64,000 nucleotides of DNA from Megalobrama amblycephala (taxonomy: Eukaryota; Chordata; Actinopteri; Cypriniformes; Xenocyprididae). The notes under the pieces were generated by a model. The model was not told the DNA's origin. It saw only the letters and a list, made by a program, of their open reading frames with translations, and ran no database searches. Both the position numbers and the translations under genes were made by a program. Positions 9,729 through 22,948 of the stretch are shown piece by piece. The stretch is from the NCBI RefSeq assembly GCF_018812025.1, contig NC_063045.1:55848957-55912956 (forward strand), written 5' to 3'. Within the stretch, counting starts at the first letter, position 1, and the number at the start of each line of letters is the position of its first letter.

Positions 9729-12700
9729 ATGTCACTGGAGAGATGTCAAACTGAATGGACAGAAATAGATCAAGAATATCAGCAATTGCAGGTTTGTACT
9801 GAACGGTTTTGTGTTATATGTGTTCTCAGATAGCCAAAAGATGAATCTTGTGTTAGTAAATAAGTAAATGTGTCTGTTTTAGATGTTTATGATGCGGCTA
9901 ACAGGCTTTAGCTCATCAGATGAACTGATTTTCTTTTGTTACTGTACAAAAGCGTTAGTTCTCTAAATAACGTTAAAATGATAAATCGTATATTCGTCGT
10001 GTCGTGTGTTTGATTTATTATTTGAATAAATGTGGTGTGTGACTAAAGTAAATATGATAATGATTCACGAATTGAACTGGTTAAACCAGGTTAGATGTTA
10101 ACCAAGAGTTGTTGCTCAACTGTTAAAATGATCTTATGATCGATTCGTGAGAGCCAGGGTCAGATTACAGGATAATGACGCTTTAATCATTGAATCAGAG
10201 ATTGGCATGAAGTTTATGAAGCTTCAGGGGGTTGAATACTACCAAAAAAAAGTGTTTTAGGGCATGGTACCATGGTAATACTATGGAGTTTGGATATATA
10301 CCATAGTAGTACCTTGGTATTCTTTGAATTACCTTGGAGTACCATGTAAAAACCATTAAAAATGGTAATCATTCAGTGCTATGATGATACACATCAAATG
10401 TATATAGTACATTCATATTTTGTCTGTCTTGTCTGTAATGTACAAATATTGTTCATGTAAATAACATGGTATCAGAATACTGTAGTCTTTCAGTACTACG
10501 GTATTACCATTATTAATCAACACTCAGCTGTCATCTGATACTGAGAGTTGGAGATGGAAAAGATTGTCCCGTGCTTAAAATGCCCTTCTAATGTTCGAAA
10601 TGCCTTGGAGCGTCCAGTGGATATCATTTGCCAATTGAAAGGCCATGCATGTGTCAGGAAACCATTTTGATTTCATGTTGACTTCCAATCTGTATTGTAT
10701 TATAGGAAACGCACAAAGTCTACAGACAGAAGCTGGAGGAGCTGACGAACCTGCAGGCGATATGCAGCAGTGCCATTAGCAAACAAAGAAAAGGCCTGAA
10801 AGACCTCAAGCAAAGTCTTCACAAGTATGAGCAGAGTTTCTGATGTTACTAAAGATCTTGAGTAGACATGCGCAATGATGTGATTGTTTTCCTCTTTTGT
10901 TGAAAACAGGTGTAAGAAAAGCTGCAATGAAAAAGAAACGGAGGTGATAAATGACCTGCAGGTCCAAATTAAAGAAAGGCAAAATGTCTTTTTTGACATG
11001 GAGTCATATTTGCCAAAGAAAAATGGGTGAGTTTTAGTTCTTCATTCTGGTTGTGATATTTATAATAGACTACCACAGTTGTTTTTACATGTTCATCTTT
11101 CTTTAGTGTGTAATGATGCTGTTTGAGCATGAAAAATGTCTGCAAAGTCTATGAAAACTCAAGTCTACAATGGACGGAGGAGTTTCAGTTTTCGTCTGGG
11201 AATGAACGTCACCTCATTTAAAGGGATAGTTCACCCAAAAAATGAAAATTCTGTCATCTTTTACTCTCCCTCAAGTTGTTCCAAACCAGTATAAATTTCT
11301 TCATTCTGCTGAACACAAAAGAAGATATTTGGAAGAACCAAACTGATCTCACCATAGTATTTATTTTTCCTACTACGATAGTAAAAGGGGGGTGAGATCT
11401 GTTTGGTTACTGCCATTCTTCCAAATATCTTATTTTGCGTTCAGCAGAACAAAGAAATTTATACAGGTTTGGAACTACTTGAGGGTGAGTAAATGATGAA
11501 AAAGAATTTTCTTTTTTGGGAGAACTATCCCTTTAAATTATTCCAGCCTAAGGCATTTGCAAAGAAATAAGGGGGTTCTTTAGTAGTGTGTTGCAACTCG
11601 TGGTTATAGTAAGGGGCGTGACATTTCCCAAACATGCTCGAACACACTGGGAAAAGAGGTGCTGCAACAATGTCAAATGTTTTTTTAACATTCAAGCATG
11701 AAAACCTATTCTAGTAGACCTTAAAAACAACATAAAGACTTTGTAAATTGACATAATATGGCCTTTTTAAAACTGTTGTGTTCTCTTTTCAGACTGTACT
11801 TAAATTTGGTCCTTGGAAATGTGAATGTCACGCTCCTCAGCAACCAAGCCAAGTGAGTCAGATGTGAGCATGTCCATTGAGCCCATAGAGATTTCCCAGT
11901 ACAAAAATCGTTAATTTTGTGTTTTCCAAAACAGGTTTGCGTACAAAGATGAATATGAGAAGTTCAAACTTTATATGACTATAATACTAATGTTTGGTGC
12001 CGTCACCTGCCTGTTCCTTTTGAACTACCGGTAAGTCGAGAGATCTGAAAAATGAAATGTTATTCTGTGGAGGAACATGTTCTGTTGGGAGTCTAACATC
12101 CTGATGTTACTTTCACAGTGTTACAGATGAAATCTTCAACTTTTTATTGGTGTGGTATTATTGCACATTGACAATAAGAGAGAGTGTCCTCATGAGCAAC
12201 GGGTCACGGTGAGTTCACGTTCACTTGACTTAACGGTTAGCTATGGTGAGAGAGATGCAGGTTCGAATTTCTTGTCTCACCTCTATTGTATCAATAAACA
12301 ATGTGTTTTTGGCACAAAAAGAAAGAAAAATGATTGTAGGGTTTTATTTATTTGTTTGTCTGTTCAAGTACTTTTTTAAATACTTAATTTATTTAGTTGT
12401 GGAATTTAATTTATTTGGTTGTATTTATTTATTTATTTGGTTGTGGCATTTATTTATTTTTTATTTATTTATTTGGTTGTGTTTAATTTATTTGTTTTTG
12501 TTTTTATTTGGTGGTTTATTTATTTATTTAATTGTTGTGGAATTATTTTTTTGTTTTTATTATATTTTGCTGTGGTGTTTATTTGTTTTTGTTTATTTAT
12601 TTAATATATTTGTTGTTATTTATTTGTTTTTTATTTATTTATTTTTGGTTATTTATTAATTTACTTGGTTATTTATTAAATTTGTGTTATGAAGGATGGT

Positions 12701-15700
12701 TTTGACTTAAAAAAAATTGTATTTATTATTTCTTTGTAGAATTAAAGGCTGGTGGGTGTCACATCACTACGTCTCAACCTTTTTATCAGGTGTCATGTTG
12801 ACATGGTACGTGTTTTAGACTTGAAATCATACAATTAAATCATTTTTTTCTTTATATTTCATTTCCACTCTCTGTTTCTGTCTTTTAAGGCCAGAAGGTC
12901 CAATGTATCAGATGTTCAGAAGTCAGTTCCTGGCGTTCTCCATCTATCAGAGTGTGTATAGTCTATTAGCTGCTCCGTATGTTTTTTGTTTGTCTTACAG
13001 TGAGAGGTTGTATGCAGTTATGCTGTACAGTGATGGTTTTGTTTCTCGGGCAGGTTGTGTGCAGTTTCTTCAGTATTATTATCAGAGCGGCTGCTTGTAT
13101 CGGTTACGGGCTCTGGGGGAAAGAAACCAGCTAGACCTGACAGTGGGTAAGAGTTGTGACAGATTTGAATCATGGGAGAAATGTTGATCTGTATGATGTC
13201 ATCAGCTCATGCAGCAGATGTTGCGTGTTCAGCCTGAAGTTAGACCCCAGACTGACCTCTCGTGTTACTCTTTACAGAGGGTTTTCAATCATGGATGTGG
13301 AGGGGGCTTACATTCCTCCTTCCATTTCTATTCTTTGGCCATGTGAGTACCAGATTTTAAGTGTTGCTTTTCATTTCTCATGCATCTTTTCCTTTTTAAA
13401 AATATTGATTCTTACGCTACATTGTAGTCACATTAAAATAAGTTTATGTATGTAGTTCATGAAAGTTTTTTCAGTGTAACAGCTATGAAATTCACAACGT
13501 GTAACTGTGTGGATTTTGAGCTGTTATACGGATGAAAAGTTTGGGTCAGTAAGATTTTTTTGTTTTTTGAAAAATTAAAGATGTAGTATGTAATATTTAC
13601 AGCTAGTGGTTAAAATGGGTATGCAGTTTAAATTCAAAATATTGGAGAGAGTTGCTGCTTCCACCCCTGACACTCATGCGGGTTGCCAGTTTGATGGAAG
13701 GCGATGAGCTTGTTTGAGTTTGAGTTATTTATTTGCACTTTAAAGCTGCTGTCCGCGATTTTTGGCCCTCTAGCGGTTAATAATCAGAACTGCACGCGTC
13801 TTGCGGTGGAACATTCTAGCCGGAGCTACTTTTCTCCGTGTATGTCTATGGCGAGTCACGCAGTTACTGTGAAACTCTGCGGCGAGTCCTACCAGTCCGG
13901 TCTGAAATAGTCTGAATATAAACACTTATTATAAGTGTACCATAATGATTCAGGATAAGACAAAAACACGGTTTGGAAAATGAATTCATGTTGTATATTC
14001 TCATTATATAATTTTTGTAAATTTTTAACACAAAAAAAGTTTTACAGCTTTAATATGCATCTGGTCATGGAGCTTTTTAGATGGATGCCGAGGCTTTTTA
14101 GGTCAGGAAGAATCTGCGTTCTCTGACTTAGTTTGTTTGCTGGCTTCCATGGCTACAATACGCTGTATTTTCCACCAACTGGCAACCCAGGGTGTCAAAA
14201 TACTATTGGGTAAATTGGCAGTGGGAGGGATCACATGGAAAAAAACAAAAAACAGACATTCCAACATGGAACGCAGTAGAATAACTAACTGTTGCATTGT
14301 TTTTCTGAAAAACAAGTATGTGAACTTAGCATTTTCCCTTTTTTTTGTGCTTAAGTGCAGTCAGAATATTACATACAGTACCTTTAAAGGGATAGTTCAC
14401 CCAAAAATGAAAATGGTCATCATTTAATCACCCTCATGTTGTTCTAAACCTGTATGAGTTCTTTCTTCTGCTGAACACAAAATAAGATATTTTTGAAAAA
14501 TGTTGGTAACCAGACCAGTTGATGGACCTCATTGAATTCCATAGTATTTTTTTTTCCTACTATGGAAGTCAATGGGTGCCACCAACTGTCTGATTACCAA
14601 CCGTCTTTAAAATATCTTCTTTTGTGTTCAGCAGAAGAAAGAACTCATAGAACTACTTGAGGGTGACAAATTTTTCATTTTTGGGTGAACTATTCCTTTA
14701 ATACTTTTATTCAGCAGGGATGCATTAAATTGATCAACATCACTAAAGATATTTATAATGTTTCAAATAATAGCTGTTCTGTTCTATTCATCAAAGAATC
14801 CTGAAAAAGATGTATCACAGTTTCCACTAAAATATTAATCAGCACAACTGTTTTTAACATTGATAATAAGAAGAAATGTTTTTGGAGCAGCAAATCAGTA
14901 TCGATTTCTGAAGGATCATGTGACACTGAAGAATGGAGAAATAATATTCTCCAGAAATATTTCACAATATTACTGTTTTGATCAAATAAATGCAGCCTTG
15001 GTGAGCTTCTTTCAAAAACATTAAAAATCTTACCGGCCTTAACTTTTGAACGCTAGTGTATATTGATTCAGTTCCCTGACAGGCATGTAAGGTATTTGTG
15101 TTGATTTTCTGTCTCTGGTCAGTTTTGGCAGCTGTACAATGCTGTGACCCTTTTTAAGCTGTCTGCCCGAGATGACTGCAAGGAATGGCAGGTAAAGAGA
15201 TACAACACTATTATTGCTCAAAACCCCAAGTATTAATCTTCTGCACTGTTATACTTCAAATCATGTAGTTTATTGAGGCGAGGTGTGCTGTTGCCTTTCT
15301 AAGAAATAAAAAGAACAATTTTAATCCAGTAGATGATGTAACTGGTGGAAGAAAAAAAATCCTTCAATTCAAAGAGGGTCCTAAGAATAAAAGACTTGTT
15401 GAGAGTGGGCTTGTTAGATTTGGGCTAATTGACGACTGCTTAATAATGCCCTTGAAGCCATTTAGCAACATGCTAGGAACCATTATGAACACATTAGCCA
15501 CCCATAACACACTAGGCATGTTTTGCACAGGTTTTGGTACACTTTTCTGTTTTACAGAAATCATGCAAACATTTAAAGGTGACCTATAATGCCCCTTTTA
15601 CAATAAGTAATTTAAGGCTCTGGTGTCCCCAGAATGTGTATAAAGTTTCAGCTCAAAATACCCCACAGATTATTTATTACAGCATGTCAAATTTGCCCCT

Positions 15701-16614
15701 ATTTGGGTGTGAGCAAAAACACACCGTTTTTATGTGTGTCCCTTTAAATGCAAATGAGCTGCTGCTCCCCACCCCCTTTCCAGAAGAGGGCGGAGCTTTA
15801 ACAGCTCAAGCTTCAACAACAAAGCCGGAGAATCTCACGCAGCCAAAATGAGGATTGGATTGAACGGTGTTCAGCCTTTCATTGTTCAAACCGGAGTCGA
15901 CACTGATGGAGAGACTCAGGAAGAAGTTACAACTTTTAGAATGAAACTAGACGTTTCTGAATGGTTAGTGGATAAATGTATGTAGTTGGTGTGGAGTTGA
16001 TTCAACTCATCAACTAGCATGTGCCGTCATGTTAATCTTTTGTGCAAATCCAGTTGAATTGACCCTCGTTTGTGAAGCAGTCCGGCGTAAAATGACGACA
16101 TGTCAACAACACTCAACTACAACAACTCTTCCTCTTCTCTAAAGCAGTCCAACATGGCCTCACCCCCTTTGCTGCGTGTTCCCGGGGGCGGGGTTTATGT
16201 AAATGTTGGGGTTTGTGATGTCACCAACCCGGGAAGAAGCTCGCTGTAGTCCCTACCAGCCGTTTGCTGTCCTTAAAAAAGCATTTTGTCAATTTGCTTT
16301 GACCTTTGAGCGTCGTAACTTTGCAGACGTTGTTTATGCTCAAACAGCAACATTACACACTAACTAAAGTTCAAAAAGTGAAATCATAATCAAGGACCTC
16401 ATTAAAGCTTTACTTCAAATAACCAATTGATTAATTTATTATTTATTCATTTGGCCAGTATTGCAAATTGATTTTCGCTCTTAAATGTTTTATCTTCCAG
16501 GTGTTCATGTTGGCCTTGACGTTTCTTGTCCTGTTCTTGGGAAATTTTCTCACTACTCTAAAAGTGGTCCACCAGAAGGTCCAGAAGAACACAGAAAAGG
16601 TGAAAACTAACTGA
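9729..16614 (+). CDS. tmem120b: Transmembrane protein 120B, complete (12 exons)
   Basis: Exons are 9729-9791, 10706-10824, 10910-11026, 11793-11852, 11935-12030, 12119-12208, 12740-12805, 12890-12951, 13054-13146, 13278-13342, 15123-15191 and 16501-16614. Every border is GT-AG and in phase, giving 1014 nt and 337 residues; human TMEM120B is 339. The first 100 or so residues form a coiled coil ([18 protein letters not shown], then KLEELTNLQ). They are followed by the conserved [20 protein letters not shown] segment and six predicted membrane spans with [15 protein letters not shown] and [22 protein letters not shown]120 proteins sit in the nuclear envelope and ER and act in fat-cell differentiation. 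The paralogue TMEM120A has an ELOVL-like fold that binds coenzyme A; an ion-channel role (TACAN) is disputed. Synteny with RHOF and MORN3 favours B over A. Confidence 0.96.
11222..11532. mobile_element. TTAA foldback element in tmem120b intron 3
   Basis: The ends are AGGGATAGTTCACCC and its imperfect complement, with TTAA at 11218-11221 and 11533-11536. The arms meet in a short central loop near 11370. The element is non-coding. Confidence 0.85.
12340..12690. repeat. TTTA/TTTG low-complexity tract in tmem120b intron 6
   Basis: A run of TTTATTTA units is interspersed with GGTTGTG. The long leucine/phenylalanine/tyrosine-rich open frame across it is a by-product of the base composition. Confidence 0.85.
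13579..14383. mobile_element. Outer TTAA element in tmem120b intron 10
   Basis: The inverted ends are AGATGTAGTATGTAATAT at left and ATATTACATACAGTACCT at right. TTAA flanks lie at 13575-13578 and 14384-14387. It contains a complete second element (13744-14049), and its right TTAA is shared with the next element (14388-14697). Confidence 0.7.
13744..14049. mobile_element. Inner TTAA element nested in the outer one
   Basis: It starts AGCTGCTGTCCGCGATTTTT, ends TTTTACAGCT, and is flanked by TTAA at 13740-13743 and 14050-14053. Only the outermost bases form an inverted repeat. It is younger than the element it sits in. Confidence 0.65.
14388..14697. mobile_element. TTAA foldback element, AGGGATAGTTCACCC family
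   Basis: Same family as 11222-11532. TTAA lies at 14384-14387 (shared with the neighbouring element) and at 14698-14701. The arms include CTACTATGGAAGTCAATGGG around the centre. Confidence 0.85.
14702..15062. repeat. Partial copy of the CAAAAGTTTGG repeat family
   Basis: It contains the family blocks TTCATCAAAGAATCCTGAAA, AAGGATCATGTGACACTGAA and TTTTGAACGCTAGTGTA. Longer copies are at 35414-36271 and 61358-62299, and another partial copy at 24507-24960. This is a recurrent interspersed repeat whose class I do not name. Confidence 0.8.
15577..16401 (+). mobile_element. Intact TTAA-flanked repeat in tmem120b intron 11
   Basis: It starts AGGTGACCTATAATGCCCC and is flanked by TTAA at 15573-15576 and 16402-16405. 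This is the uninterrupted version of the repeat split at 661-2037. Its TTAA at about 15798-15801 is the empty site matching the insertion at 954-1810. It has no transposase frame. Confidence 0.75.
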
Positions 16615-17295
16615 GACGCCAACTGGAAGATTTCATACGCAGCGAGGCCAGTGTGGAACTCAAAGAACTGAACTTCAAAGCGCACAAAACTGTTTCGTCT
16701 ATAGGAGTCACAAACCACGAGCTGTTTGGAGAGGGTTGAAGGTAGATGTGGACGTCTCCCTAAACCTGTTTCAACAGCGGCAGTGGAAACTCAAGATTAT
16801 GTGTTACCTTGCCCTATCGTCTGCCATGTTGTTTTTGCTCTTATTTATGCAATCACAGCAATTAGAGGGTAATGTTTGGATTAGGAACCACTGACAACCT
16901 TCGGACACTGTATACTCAGTACATGAGGAGACTTCATTTCACGTTTGTTTTGTTCCTGTGCATGGATGTGTTTACAATAAGCCACATTTAAACTTTATGC
17001 AACGCAGCAGGAAGGCCGTAGAACTGCAGATGCTCAGTTCATTACAGCACCTCAAAGGGATTTGTTATGGTTTTTAATAAAACCGGATGGTGATTAAAGT
17101 ACTTGTTCTCCTACAAGTCATTTTACATATTTGTGGGAAAGCATTGATAGAAAGTAACTTCAAGAGAAAGGTGTGTTTTGCACGTCGTGGCTTGTTAGTA
17201 CTGTGATTGAGCAAGGGAAACTTTTGAATTAAGGCTACATGATATTCCCTGACACCCTGAAAACGTGGATTTGTTTTATTAACGATGGCAATAAA
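16615..17295 (+). other. tmem120b 3' UTR with two possible poly(A) signals
   Basis: AATAAA occurs at 17076-17081 and 17290-17295, roughly 460 and 680 bp past the stop codon. No other gene is seen here. Confidence 0.6.
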
Positions 17296-20118
17296 GCTTC
17301 GGGAACACTTCATAGTACATATTTTCTTTCTTGTTTTATAATGTCCACCTGTTTGGTAGTTGTATTTAAAGGCATAGTCATGCAGTTGCGTTATAAGTCA
17401 AAATAACAGTTGAAATTCTGAACTATGTCTTGCATAATGTGAATGAATGCTGTTAAGATTATATCTGCTGTAATAGGGCAAACTGGTACATGTGTTACTG
17501 GCTGTGTCAAAGAAAAAAATAATTTGCCAACTTTTTTTTTTTTATTGCTTACTATCAGGGAGCTTGCTGACAAGACCTTCTTCCTACGTTATATTACACA
17601 GGCAAGTAGTGTCAGAAGTTGCATTTGGTTACTGGATTTGTTGGCCTTCATGGTCTCCTTTGTCTGTTCACATCTGGTTTTACTTGTTTAGCCTAGAACA
17701 CAAGTGTTATTAAGTTGTTTGGAATTTCATAGGAACATATGTGAATTGTAACTGAAGCGAAAAGCTGTAATTAAAGGGATTTCTCATGTTGGGAAATGCT
17801 TTATTGAGCAATTAACCACTCCGTCAATCACATGTAATAGTTGTCACAATGTCATCTCATCAGTGCTTGTGTTGAACAAAATAACTGCACTTTTTTGCTT
17901 GAACTTAAGCCTTCAGACTGGAGGAAAAATGGTTTCCAAAGGGCCGAATAGATATCAAGCTGGATTTCTATTGACCTTCTGTTGCTATAGAGAACAAATA
18001 AATTCAATCTGATGCAATCTGTGTGGCCTCCTGTGAAAATCATATATTTACACCTTCACCTCCAGAGGGCGCAATTGAGAAGCATGCACCTATTTAGGAT
18101 TTGTTAAATGAGGGTAAAATAAATGATGCTGTTTTTTCTTATTTGCTTTTTATTCATTCACCGCATTATCTACCACATCCTTTAAACAACATTATTTTGT
18201 CCCTGGCAGATAACACTGAACTAGAAGTCGTGAAAAATCACATCTGTCTAGGACAGCGCCAGGCTCAGTAAACAGCAGGGAAGAGAGGCCCGCGACATTT
18301 CAGCCAATCAGAATGCCTGTCTTTTGTTCAATCATTTTGCCTGTTCGGTTTGCTGACAATGGGTGGATGACATATTTGGGAGGGCGTGGTTGTGAAAGGG
18401 GGCGTGGTTAAGTTTGGCAAAAAATTTAAAATCGCTTATAAAACCTTTAAAATAAAACTGTCCAATTTTAAAGCTTTATGAATGTTTTCTAAATTATATT
18501 AATATTATTATTATTATATTTGTGACCAGTTTTTGTAATTCATTACTATTTTTATTTAAGTTAAACATAAATAACATACAGAATACAATATAATTAATAA
18601 TATAAATTTAATATAATTATAATTTATGTAGCCTAAACATCTTGAAGAGTAGCTTCAATGACTTGTAAATTGAATAAAAGCACATACAAAGCGGAAATGC
18701 AAAGCACATTACAATGCATCAAAATAAATGAATATCGATAAGTAACATTTCATTCTTTAGCTTTGCTCTGTGACACGCAGCAGTATTTGGAGGCTTCCGT
18801 TACCACAGTCGCATCCTGCCAGGCAGGAGTTTTTGTGCTAACCACAACAAGATCACTTGTATTTTCTGACAAAATTTGTTTTTGCAGACAAGGCAGAGAT
18901 TTTCTGTCATACGTCTGCCTAAAATCTGAAAAAACTGCATAATGCAAAAATGAAAAGTATCTGTGCCAATGTGAAATGAATACACTGCTATATAAAAGAG
19001 CTACAGAATTTTAATAGTGACATTATCCTGTTCAAACACAATTTCCTTGAGTAGGCGAAAAGGCATATATATAACTTAACACAGGTTTAATTGTGCAATC
19101 TACATACAGGGTGGAACAGACAAACAGTTTCCGCTTAAATGATTCAACACTTTCTGGCATCTGTGAGAACTGAACAAGTTAAGCATAGTAAATAACCCCA
19201 TACTGAAAGAAATAAAAAGTGAAATTCTAGTAAAATGATGGAAATGGTGGTGGTCTACAGTTAAGGCCCGTTTACACCAAGAAAGGTAGCGATAATAACT
19301 GCGCGCACCGAGCTCGAGCTCTTTAAAGCAGGGTGAATTCTGATTGGCTGTCACTGTTTTAATCATTCATCAGCTGGTAAAATAATTGTGAAAGTGATTC
19401 AACGATATTGTTTCTCTATGCTGTTTCAGTCATAGTTGTGGTGTGAACTCTGCTATTCTTTTATTTTTAACAATTCTTCAAACTATATCTTTATCGCTAT
19501 CGACATTGGTGTGAACACTTCCAGTAGGCCTATTTTTGTGTACAGAAAATTCTGAAAGCTTTATATAACATGTGGACTGAGAGAAATACTGTGTCAAAGT
19601 TTAAAATTTCAGCTGCAACAATTGTGCAAGTAGATAAAATGAATTACACAACAGAAACATGTTACACCCAGTGCATAATAATGGCAGTTACATGAGTTAG
19701 TTGTGCGTTACAACACTACACCATTATTATACAACAGTGCACGACACAGACTGTAACCAAACTTGAAATATGATCCTGTGATATGTATTTGGTCATCCCT
19801 GAGACATCAGCAGCACTTTTTCCATCTCCTATTGGATCCATCATCATGGAAGACAAAATTCCATTAAGTCATATCAGTAACACCACCAGAAGGATGTGGC
19901 GTGGACGTTACAAACTTATCGCACACACAGTGGTGATCTCTGTCATACAGTAAGCCTTGCATGGTGGGAAGATTGTGAGAAAACGCACACCCCATGTCTA
20001 TTCCTTCGAGAAAGCTTAAACAGTTCTGAGAAGCTTTGCAGATGGTTCCAGAATGTTTAAAAAATATCATAGTTCATATATACAACACTTGAACCAAATC
20101 TATTTCTTCCAGGACTGG
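17296..20118. other. Intergenic region between tmem120b and rhof (convergent)
   Basis: No coding exon is recognised. It probably includes the rhof 3' UTR, since rhof ends at 20119 on the opposite strand. A candidate foldback element with AGGCCCGTTTACACCAAG at left and GGTGTGAACACTTCCAGTAG near its right end covers about 19264-19531, resembling the element at 57953-58483. AT-rich DNA lies at about 18420-18640. Confidence 0.45.
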
Positions 20119-20790
20119 TCACAGAATGGTGCAGCGTTTCTTCTTTTTGTGAAGGTGTCTTGCTTTAGCTCTGGCTGCTAGCGCTCGCTTGGTTGCTTCT
20201 CTGAAAATGTCCTCAACGTTTTCTCTATATTTAGCCGAACACTCCAAGTATACCTCAGCATTCATTTGCTTCTGGACCTCTTCACCCTAAGAAAGAGAAA
20301 TTACGGTTAGTTACTCAGGAAACTAACCCTAACTTTTAGGCACAAACCCTTAATAAGACACAACTAACAAAAAGCAAATTACATAAACTCAGTGAATCAA
20401 CCTCTTTTACATAAATGTATGTGGCATAGCCTGATCTCTTTTTACCTGGTTAGTCCATAAAGCAATAAACATCACAAGCATCTCAACAACAATGTAAAGA
20501 GCAAAGACATTTATATTGTTACAAAAGATTCTATTTTAAATAAACACTGTTCTTTAGAACATTCTGAAATAAGTATCATGGTTGCCAAAAAAAAATTTAG
20601 CATCAAAATGTACTTAACTCGATATGAGATATGTATTAGCACTTGATTAATCGTGATTGATCGCATCTAACATAACAGTTTGTGTGCAACAACCTTTTAT
20701 GTTAGATGTGAATAATCACGATTAATCGATTTGACAGCATTAATATATATATCATAACGAGTTAAGTAGTGCTAATACACACACCACTCA

Positions 20791-20849
<59 letters not shown>

Positions 20850-20992
20850 TGTATATATATATATATATGATATTGAGTTAAGTTATACTTAACTCGATAT
20901 GATATAAGTGCAGTCAAATCGATTAATCGTGATTAATCGCATCTAACAAAGGTTTGTGTGTGTAAAAAAAATACACACACACACACACACAC

Positions 20993-21072
<80 letters not shown>

Positions 21073-22608
21073 CTTTATTGCAATTACTCTTAGAAGACAT
21101 GTTAGGGTTCTTTAGAGATATAATGTTCCAGCAATTCTGCTTAATCAATTACCAAAGAAGCATGTGAAAATTATTCAGGAAAATTAGATTTTCTTATCAA
21201 GGTGATAAAATGTTGTGTAGCAAAAATGAGTACACCCTCCTAAAAGTTACTAAATAAAACAAAATTTTCTGGTGTAAGTTTAAGACAATATTTGATCAAC
21301 AGGTAAGTATGTTGAACCAAAACATTTAAAGAGAAGTAATTTCTTGACAATTAAAAGTGTTATATAGCCCACTGAATCATTCTCAGACTTAATGCTGACA
21401 ACAATGGAAGCGCTTGGGAGAGAATCATCAGGAGACTTATTTCTTAACACAAAAGAGGACAGTGGTACACAAGGATTACCAAATCATTGTTTTAAGTATA
21501 AAAATATTGCAAAAGTATCACAGAAATTCAAAAACAATGGACTTGTGACAAGGCCCCTGAAATAATCAGACCTTCATTTTAAGCTTTCATTTAGTGATGA
21601 GGGATTTTTTTACTAGACAAAGAGCAGGAGAAATACCAAGCAATGTTGTCATTGAGAGCCAGCAAAAGCTATGAAAAGAGTGACTGTTTATCTCACAGAG
21701 TAAGATGCAGCCTGCAGAAATGACATGCATGGTTGTTGTTCTCACTGGAACTAACTACTGTAGCCGAAGCACAATAAAGTCAATTAGCCATTTCCAAAGC
21801 CCATATTTACAAAATATAGATTCTGGGAATCAATACTCTGGTCTCATGAGACCAAATCAATCATTTTGGATCTAACAGCATCCAAAATGTTATGGTGTTG
21901 CTAGAGGAGGAGTACAGTGAGAAGTGCCTGGTTCCCACAGTAAAGTTCAGTGCTAGTAAAGCTCTTATATAGGGATGTATGAGTGCTGAAGGTGTGAGGG
22001 AGTTGTGCTTTATCAATGCTGTCATGAATTCCCACACCACTGTGTAATTTAATATACAAACTTGAAACAGATGTTACACTTTCCTCATTCCCTGCATTGT
22101 TGGGCATTTTTTCAACATGACAATGAGGATATGCATTCTCCCAAAGTGAAAAACCTTCTGTGGACATGTACTGCACTCAATCTTAACACTCTTGAGCGCC
22201 TGTGGGGGATTCTGTAGAGACGAGTTGAGCAACACTCCCCATTAAAGATCAGGGCATTTAAGGAGCTCATCATCCAGGACAGATGTGACAATTTGTCATG
22301 AACTTGTACACTCCGTGCCAAGAAGGGTCAGAGCAGTATAATCAAAATTATGGAGGGCATACTAAGTACTAAAATATTATACATTTTTGAAGTAAATCTA
22401 GGGTATACTCATTTCTGCAATCCTTAATTTAAACAAAATTGGCTAATTTACTTATTTTATGGCTATTAAGCTATATATTTCTCAGTTTTTATAATGTATA
22501 TGTTTAATACATTTTAGTTTTGCCATCTTTCCATGAATTGTATTAGTGATCATAAAGAAAATATATCTTTTGTATTTGTTCTGAGGGGGTGTACTCATTT
22601 ATGCTGTG

Positions 22609-22653
<45 letters not shown>

Positions 22654-22744
22654 TACACACATATATTAACTATAGCTATAAATATATATGTATGTATTAG
22701 CACTATCAAACTGATTATTCACGATTAATGGCATCTAACATAAA

Positions 22745-22815
<71 letters not shown>

Positions 22816-22892
22816 TTAATCACACTTTTACGTTAGATGTGATTAATCATGATTAATCGATTTCACAGCACATATATATTACATCAAGTTAA

Positions 22893-22948
<56 letters not shown>

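Noticed and set aside
12243..12659. 138-residue plus-strand open frame
   Set aside because: Translation of a TTTA/TTTG low-complexity tract, giving only Leu, Phe, Tyr, Ile and Val runs.
20933..21148. Ile-Tyr repeat protein
   Set aside because: A product of the TA array only.
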